A stretch of DNA of 64,000 nt from Phycisphaerae bacterium (GTDB lineage Bacteria > Planctomycetota > Phycisphaerae > UBA1845): positions 85,752 through 149,751 of the forward strand of contig JAGFJJ010000045.1 of assembly GCA_024102815.1 (NCBI GenBank), written 5' to 3'. The notes under the pieces were generated by a model. That model was given only the letters and a program-made list of their open reading frames with translations, ran no database searches and was not told where the DNA came from. Positions 61,191 to 64,000 of the stretch are shown here, in pieces (the first letter of the stretch is position 1; every line of letters starts with the position of its first letter). A program made the position numbers and the translations under genes.

Positions 61191-61870
61191 AGCACATGAT
61201 CATCACCATCGACGGACCGGCCGGTTCAGGAAAATCCACCGCGGCGCGAAAGCTGGCCGCACGACTGGAAATCGCCTACCTCGACACCGGGGCGATGTAT
61301 CGAGCGATCGCCTGGGCCGCGCTCAAACGCGGAATCGACCTCGCCGATCCGCAGGCGCTGCTCGTCGTCGCCCGCGACGCCGATCTCGAACTGGACTGCG
61401 GGCCGACCCACACCCGCGTCCGCGTCGACGGCCACGACGTGAGCGAAGCCATCCGCTCGTTGGAGGTCAGCAGCGTCACCTCCCGCGTGGCCGTCTGCCA
61501 GCCGATCCGCAGCATCCTCGTCGAGCGCCAGCGCCGCATCGCCCGTCAGCTCAAGTCCTGCGTGTCCGAAGGCCGCGACCAGGGCAGCGTGGTCTTTCCC
61601 GACGCCGACATGAAATTCGTCCTCGACGCCGACATCGACACCCGCGCCCGCCGCCGCTACCTCGAGATGCAGGCCGAAGGCGAGTCCGTCTCCGTCGATG
61701 CCATCCGCCACAACCTCCGCAGCCGCGACGACGTCGACGCCCGGCAATGGGAAGCACTCCTCGCCCCCGGCGCGGCCGTGGTCATCGACACCAGCAACAT
61801 GAGCATCCACGACGTCATCGAGCGCATGGTAGAGGAGCTTCAGCGCGCCACGGCCGCGAACGGAACGTAA
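61187..61870 (+). CDS. cmk: Cytidylate kinase
   Basis: The 227-residue kinase has a P-loop ITIDGPAGSGKST, YLDTGAMYRAIAW for CMP binding, and GRDQGSVVFPDADMKFVLDAD, characteristic of bacterial Cmk. It phosphorylates CMP and dCMP with ATP. The start may be ATG 61187 or the in-frame ATG at 61196. It overlaps the cupin gene by four bases; the next gene is gspF after a 180-base gap. Confidence 0.95.
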   Translation: MKHMIITIDGPAGSGKSTAARKLAARLEIAYLDTGAMYRAIAWAALKRGIDLADPQALLVVARDADLELDCGPTHTRVRVDGHDVSEAIRSLEVSSVTSRVAVCQPIRSILVERQRRIARQLKSCVSEGRDQGSVVFPDADMKFVLDADIDTRARRRYLEMQAEGESVSVDAIRHNLRSRDDVDARQWEALLAPGAAVVIDTSNMSIHDVIERMVEELQRATAANGT

Positions 61871-62050
61871 CCGAGCGCGGCGGTGCGAATTGAAAACAAA
61901 ATTTTTCTTGACAGGATTTTTTGTCAAATGCAACGCCCGCCGGGGAGCGTGGTACAATGGGGAGGCGTTGTACGCTCCGCTTCGAGGAGAATCCCGTTCA
62001 CACAGACTTGTTGTACGATAATGTATTGCAAATGATGAGGTTACGGCCAC
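61871..62050 (+). promoter_or_regulatory. AT-rich leader and possible operator/promoter upstream of gspF
   Basis: An AT-rich tract (about 61890-61928) in otherwise GC-rich DNA contains an inverted repeat, TTGACA (61908-61913) and TGTCAA (61922-61927). A TACAAT box lies at 61953-61958 and a GATAAT box at 62017-62022. Neither has a good -35 at standard spacing, so the promoter of gspF is not settled. Confidence 0.35.
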
Positions 62051-63247
62051 ATGCCTAGCTTCACCTACAAAGCGGTCAACGCCAGCGGCGGGGCGGTAAA
62101 CGGGGTTCTCACGGCTGAGAACTACCAGGTTGCCCTGCGCCAGCTTGAAGAAAAGGCCCTTTTCCCCGTTTCTGTGACAGAAGGGGTGGATCAGGGGGGC
62201 CTGGGGATTCGGCGGCGGCGGGTCAAATCGCACCACCTTACGACGTTCTACAGCCAGTTGGCCGACCTGCTCAAAGCGGGCGTGCCAATGCTGAGATCGC
62301 TGGATGTGCTGTCGCGGCAGGCGTCGCAAGGCGCCCTGACGCAGGTCATTAGGGAACTGCGCGAGGACGTGGCCGGGGGCACGTCGCTGGGCGACGCCAT
62401 GGCCAAGCACCCGCAGGTGTTTTCGAGCTTGTACGCCTCGATGGTGCGGGCGGGCGAGGCGGGTGGTTTTCTCGAGGACGTGCTCCAGCGTATTGCCACG
62501 TTTTCGGAGAAGCAGGACGAGCTGCGCAACAAGGTTATCGGGGCGATGATCTACCCCGCCATCCTGGTGTTCGTGGGCTCGATGGTCGTGCTGCTATTGA
62601 TGCTTTTCGTCGTTCCGAAGCTGCGGGAGCACCTTCGCCCAGAAACGTTCAACGCCCTGACGGTGGCTGTTTTCTGGCTCTGCGATGCGATCCGCGATCA
62701 CTACATGCTTATGGGCTTTGGCCTGGTGGCGGTGATCGGGGCGATCTGGACGCTGCTCAATACGGAAGCGGGGAAGTCGACGTTTGCGCGATTCAAACTG
62801 CGCGCGCCGATTCTGGGCAATATCCTGACGATGGTGGCCATCTGCCGTTTCTGCCGGATTCTGGGCACGATGCTGCACAACGGCGTTCCGATCCTCCAGG
62901 CCCTGAAAGTGGCCAAGGATTCGGCGGGAAACGAGATTCTGTCGGGCGTGATCGAGGAATCGGCGGACAGTGTGAAGAAGGGGGCGGCACTTTCCAAGCC
63001 GCTGGGCGACAGCGGGCTCTTTCCGCCCGCGGTGGTGGATATGATCGCCGTGGCGGAAGAGAGCAACTCTCTGGAGACGGTGCTGGTACAAATAGCGGAC
63101 ACCAACGAGGCCCGCACCGCCAGACAGATCGATCTGGGGGTTCGCGTGCTGGAGCCTATTCTGCTGGTGATCATGGCCTCGGTGGTATTCTGTATTCTTG
63201 TGGCGCTGCTGCTGCCGATTCTGACGATGGGCACGGCAGTGAAATAG
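62051..63247 (+). CDS. gspF: Type II secretion/type IV pilus inner-membrane protein GspF (PilC-like)
   Basis: The 398-residue protein has the N-terminal Arg-rich linker start PSFTYKAVNASGG, two T2SSF domains (about 65-188 and 270-390) and three TM helices. Domain signatures include FYSQLADLLKAGVPML and GEAGGFLEDVLQRIA; the second copy has RFCRILGTMLHNGVPIL and AVAEESNSLETVL. It is the platform protein of a secretion or pilus machine. It is followed by gspG after 60 bases. Confidence 0.95.
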   Translation: MPSFTYKAVNASGGAVNGVLTAENYQVALRQLEEKALFPVSVTEGVDQGGLGIRRRRVKSHHLTTFYSQLADLLKAGVPMLRSLDVLSRQASQGALTQVIRELREDVAGGTSLGDAMAKHPQVFSSLYASMVRAGEAGGFLEDVLQRIATFSEKQDELRNKVIGAMIYPAILVFVGSMVVLLLMLFVVPKLREHLRPETFNALTVAVFWLCDAIRDHYMLMGFGLVAVIGAIWTLLNTEAGKSTFARFKLRAPILGNILTMVAICRFCRILGTMLHNGVPILQALKVAKDSAGNEILSGVIEESADSVKKGAALSKPLGDSGLFPPAVVDMIAVAEESNSLETVLVQIADTNEARTARQIDLGVRVLEPILLVIMASVVFCILVALLLPILTMGTAVK

Positions 63248-63306
63248 GCGAGACCGGATTTCGACAAGCGGGCTGGACCCGAGAAGAGAATCGAGGAGCG
63301 AGAAAC

Positions 63307-63771
63307 ATGGCTGGACGCAGGAAACAGCAACGACGGCGCGGCTTTACCCTTATCGAGGTGCTGCTGGTGGCAGGAATTCTGGCCCTGCTGGCGGCGTTCG
63401 CCATTCCCCGGCTGTTCGGCCAGGCGCGCCAGGCGCAGATTAAGATCGCCGAAGCGCAGGTCGGCCGGAACGGTCCCATCGGAAAGGCGCTGGAAGCCTA
63501 CAAGTGGGACATGGGGCGGTACCCGGAAACGGACGAGGGGCTGGCGGCGCTCTATCAGAAGAAGGACCAGGTGGACGACGCGCGTTACACGGGACCGTAC
63601 CTGGAAGGTGATTTCGAGGAGCTGAAGGACCCCTGGGGTGCGGGGTACGAGTACCGTTCACCCGGTGACGTCCACGAGGACGGATACGATCTTTGGAGTC
63701 GCGGTCCGGACGGCAAGGACGACGGCGGCAAGGAAGGCAGCGACGATATCAAGAACTGGATTGAGAAGTAG
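63307..63771 (+). CDS. gspG: Type II secretion major pseudopilin GspG
   Basis: The 154-residue protein has a short basic leader (KQQRRRG) then the prepilin motif G-FTLIEVLL with Phe after the cleavage Gly and Glu5 (FTLIE), a 20-residue hydrophobic helix, and the GspG globular domain with [16 protein letters not shown] and a Ca-site-like, Asp/Gly-rich C-terminal segment (GPDGKDDGG). It needs a prepilin peptidase, not seen here. It is probably co-transcribed with gspF. Confidence 0.95.
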   Translation: MAGRRKQQRRRGFTLIEVLLVAGILALLAAFAIPRLFGQARQAQIKIAEAQVGRNGPIGKALEAYKWDMGRYPETDEGLAALYQKKDQVDDARYTGPYLEGDFEELKDPWGAGYEYRSPGDVHEDGYDLWSRGPDGKDDGGKEGSDDIKNWIEK

Positions 63772-63777
63772 GAAGAA

Positions 63778-63880
63778 GGCAATAGGCAATAGGCAATAGG
63801 CAATAGGCAATAGGAACAAGCCACGAAGCCACGGAGGCACCGAGGGGAAGAAGGCAGTTGGCAGTAGGCAGTAGGCAATA
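63778..63880. repeat. GGCARTA tandem repeats
   Basis: Five perfect GGCAATA units lie at 63778-63812, then four near-identical units (GGCAGTT, GGCAGTA, GGCAGTA, GGCAATA) at 63853-63880. Both arrays follow gspG. The 7-base unit is not a multiple of three, and no protein is supported here. Confidence 0.9.
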
Positions 63881-63922
63881 GCGAGAAGAGAAGAGCGGCG
63901 CGGGGTGCGTTGGGCTCGGTGC

Positions 63923-64000
63923 ATGGCGGTCGTGCGGACGACGCCCGACGTTCCGCGACCGACGGTGAGCCATGAACCGACCCGTTACCAGCACGTCGCC
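63923..64000 (+). CDS. Possible start of a further gene, cut by the window edge
   Basis: An ATG at 63923 opens a frame that stays open to the edge (26 codons, beginning [16 protein letters not shown]). A second frame from ATG 63972 is also open. Neither shows a recognisable motif. In this position a further secretion pseudopilin or assembly gene would be expected, but nothing seen supports it. Confidence 0.3.
   Translation, partial: MAVVRTTPDVPRPTVSHEPTRYQHVA

Noticed and set aside
63778..63880. GGCARTA array considered as a CRISPR
   Set aside because: The units are seven bases, adjacent, and without spacers.

Overview
The window is a high-GC stretch of a Gram-negative-type bacterial chromosome. 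Lipoprotein signals, a Wza-type outer-membrane exporter, heptose (LPS-type) precursor genes, a type II secretion/pilus module and PBP4 all point to a double-membrane cell. A GldA/GldF/GldG-like ABC exporter, an ExeA/XrtA-type ATPase beside polysaccharide export genes, and abundant short palindromic, keyword-like repeats around and inside genes fit Planctomycetota. That placement is an inference, since no rRNA or other marker gene is present. No tRNA, rRNA, CRISPR array, insertion sequence or prophage was recognised.

Layout. (1) 1-2033: an ABC-2 exporter operon on the minus strand (ATPase, permease, start of a GldG-like protein). (2) 2459-22490: one long minus-strand surface-polysaccharide locus of 17 genes. 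It runs from a Wzx flippase and Wzy polymerase through an SGNH hydrolase, sugar-nucleotide enzymes (SDR epimerase, RmlD- and RmlC-like), several GT2/GT4 glycosyltransferases, a polysaccharide deacetylase, a WecG/TagA transferase, a GT39-like membrane protein, a sulfatase-fold hydrolase and an FkbM methyltransferase. Frequent ATGA/GTGA stop-start overlaps suggest co-transcription. (3) 23031-25199: an unrecognised large lipoprotein with a dense cysteine cluster, and a small membrane protein. (4) 25371-32724: a compact chemotaxis operon, cheA-cheW-cheD-HDOD-cheY-cheX-cheR-cheB, without receptor or motility genes. (5) 33108-35923: ribE-pdxA (flavin and PLP synthesis), dodecin and a cold-shock protein. 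(6) 36095-44878: a second envelope locus with a glycosyltransferase, BY-kinase, Wza-like exporter, ExeA-like ATPase, SDR epimerase, GmhA and HldE. (7) 44903-49078: a sensor kinase/OmpR pair, VanZ and ParA. (8) 49203-60342: housekeeping and accessory genes (methyltransferase, PBP4/DacB, DUF6584, TIM barrel, MutL, GT39-like, DUF1877, an HslV-like Ntn hydrolase, and an RtcB RNA ligase with an RbfA-like partner). This part is heavily sprinkled with palindromic repeats. (9) 60726-64000: cupin, cytidylate kinase, then GspF and GspG.

How it works together. Regions 2 and 6 together supply sugar activation, assembly, flipping, polymerisation, chain control and export of a complex surface glycan. The chemotaxis operon is a complete two-component circuit with both methylation enzymes and a CheX-like phosphatase; its output organelle is not in the window.

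Most interesting points: a family of short palindromic repeats read in frame as protein in DacB, in a glycosyltransferase and in the sulfatase-like gene; the rtcB/rbfA-like operon, whose leader carries a nine-base perfect match to the 16S anti-Shine-Dalgarno; the 14-cysteine lipoprotein; and an orphan HslV-like protein.
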